Part shown: positions 23,541 through 24,417 of the stretch, one piece after another
Layout of the letters: each line of letters begins with the position of its first letter
How positions within the stretch are numbered: position 1 is the first letter of the stretch
Assembly: GCA_013152695.1 (NCBI GenBank)
Contig: JAADFV010000013.1
Coordinates: 1 to 24,417 of the forward strand
From: Chloroflexota bacterium
Lineage (GTDB): Bacteria; Chloroflexota; Anaerolineae; J102
Direction: 5' to 3'
Length of the DNA stretch: 24,417 nucleotides
Notes under the pieces: generated by a model
What the model was told of the DNA's origin: nothing
What the model saw: the letters and a program-made list of their open reading frames with translations, nothing else
Database searches by the model: none
Translations under genes and position numbers: made by a program

Positions 23541-24197
23541 ATGTTAGTCAAAGACATTATGACCCGTCATCCCATCACAGCCTCGCCGGAAATGCCGGTT
23601 ACCGAGGCCCAGGGCATGATGGCCGAAAATCATATCAGGCATCTACCCGTGGTCGGTGATGGCAAACGACTGTTGGGTTTGATTACACGTCAACGTCTCT
23701 CCCTCAAAGCGGATGAGTTGGGGAGCCTGAATGTGTGGGAAATTACGCGTCATATCTCGCAATTGACGGTGAAACAAGTGATGCTGAAAAAGAGGCAGGT
23801 CATTACCATCGCGCCCGATCGTACGGCCGAACGTGCTGCCCGTGTGATGACAGATCATAAAATCAGTGGTCTTCCTGTGATCGAGGAAGATGTTGTCGTG
23901 GGTATTCTCACAGAGACAGACCTGCTAAAAGCCTTTCAGATCATGTTGGGCTTGCCCATGGAAGGAGTGCGTGTCACCGTGCGTATGCCCAACCGCAAGG
24001 GCGAATTCAACAAACTTTCTGCTGTCATCGCCCAGAGAGGGTGGGGTGTCACCGGTATGGGCAGTTTTCCCACGCCCCGCAGCCCCAACCACTACGATCT
24101 TGTCCTCAAAATCCCTGATGTCGATATCGACGAGGTGCGAGAAGCCTTGTCGGCTATCCCGGATCAAGAAATTGTGGATATCCGTACCGTGGTCTGA
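23541..24197 (+). CDS. CBS-pair and ACT-like domain protein
   Basis: This is a 218-residue cytoplasmic protein. Two CBS domains (about 1-60, VKDIMTRHPITASPEMPVTE; and 75-135, VKQVMLKKRQVITIAPDRTA) form a module that usually binds adenine nucleotides. The C-terminal part (about 143-218, VRVTVRMPNRKGEFNKLSAV) looks like an ACT-type domain, which usually binds amino acids. AcuB-like proteins have this order. AGGGGG before the ATG and a 4-base gap after the ATPase gene support this start, although the frame is open 46 codons upstream. Its place at the end of a peptide-uptake operon suggests a sensor that links energy state or amino-acid level to transport; that is inference. Confidence 0.88.
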   Translation: MLVKDIMTRHPITASPEMPVTEAQGMMAENHIRHLPVVGDGKRLLGLITRQRLSLKADELGSLNVWEITRHISQLTVKQVMLKKRQVITIAPDRTAERAARVMTDHKISGLPVIEEDVVVGILTETDLLKAFQIMLGLPMEGVRVTVRMPNRKGEFNKLSAVIAQRGWGVTGMGSFPTPRSPNHYDLVLKIPDVDIDEVREALSAIPDQEIVDIRTVV

Positions 24198-24212
24198 GTA
24201 CCTTTGCTAACC

Positions 24213-24417
24213 GTGTCTTCTTCCATCATCACAGACATTCTCGTGCTCCCACACGGACGACTGACGCCCTCTCCACGGGCGTCGGTCGCTGTTGTGATCG
24301 ATCATCGCCATATTGTCTGGAGTGAGTGTGTGTCTGGAGGAGAGGGCGCTGATATCGAGAGAAGTGTTCGTGAGGTCGTGGCACCCGTCTGGGTTGGCCG
24401 GCATTTGCAGGAGTTCG
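24213..24417 (+). CDS. Partial open frame at the right edge, possible enolase-superfamily N-terminus
   Basis: From a GTG at 24213 (or a TTG at 24204) an open frame runs off the window, giving 68 residues. The pattern IIVTDILVLPHGR-like start, AVVIDHRHIVWSEC in the middle and VREVVAPVWVGRHLQEF at the end resembles the N-terminal capping domain of enolase-superfamily enzymes such as dipeptide epimerases (typical '..GE...L.P.LVGRD'). The likeness is weak, and the catalytic barrel lies outside the window. No clear ribosome-binding site is seen. It would begin 15 bases after the CBS gene, so it may be the sixth gene of the operon. A dipeptide epimerase would fit a peptide-uptake operon, but this is a guess. 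Confidence 0.4.
   Translation, partial: MSSSIITDILVLPHGRLTPSPRASVAVVIDHRHIVWSECVSGGEGADIERSVREVVAPVWVGRHLQEF

Overview
The window reads as a chromosomal segment of a free-living bacterium, most likely a Chloroflexota member of the Anaerolineae/Caldilineae type. This is inferred from secreted glycoside hydrolases with long Thr-Pro linkers, a Tat-type solute-binding lipoprotein next to a fused two-ATPase peptide ABC protein, a DUF433/DUF5615 pair, and dispersed palindromes common in that phylum. No marker gene (rRNA, ribosomal protein) is present to prove it. No tRNA, rRNA, CRISPR array, insertion sequence or phage gene was seen.

Layout. 1-1104: a leftward gene for a protein with two S1 RNA-binding domains, with a clear promoter and terminator. 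1148-1938: a DUF433 antitoxin / DUF5615 PIN-like toxin pair behind a near-consensus promoter with an adjoining inverted repeat. 2250-4237: two small membrane proteins followed by an FprA-type ferredoxin/adrenodoxin-NADP+ reductase. 4311-7004: leftward genes, namely a small SWIM zinc-finger protein, rsmI (broken by a one-base deletion) and a membrane-anchored protein of unknown function. A strong promoter followed by an intrinsic terminator lies between rsmI and the SWIM gene and may produce a small RNA or attenuated leader.

7054-12024: a secreted polysaccharide-active locus. A membrane-anchored GH18-like domain whose catalytic motif is degraded is followed, one frameshift later, by a Thr-Pro linker, an SH3b domain and a (beta/alpha)8 glycoside hydrolase domain. 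The next gene is a lipoprotein with a paralogous hydrolase domain. 12056-13672: a CHSERSE-type palindromic repeat, then a SigZ-like sigma factor and an ArsM arsenite methyltransferase separated by a good terminator. 13673-14314: a repeat-rich intergenic region (19-bp tandem duplication, 15-bp perfect palindrome, 19-bp foldback) with a promoter for kbl.

14315-16626: kbl (glycine C-acetyltransferase) and glpX (class II fructose-1,6-bisphosphatase), each closed by an intrinsic terminator. 16896-24197: a five-gene operon behind a near-consensus promoter and a leader of about 410 bases: Tat-lipoprotein substrate-binding protein, two permeases (the first carrying an unusual insert of about 110 residues), a fused double ATPase, and a CBS-CBS-ACT protein that probably senses a nucleotide or amino acid. 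A further reading frame runs off the right edge.

Two single-base frameshifts within 4 kb (rsmI near 5452, the GH18-like gene near 9023) are either true mutations or base errors in the assembly. The sequence alone cannot decide.
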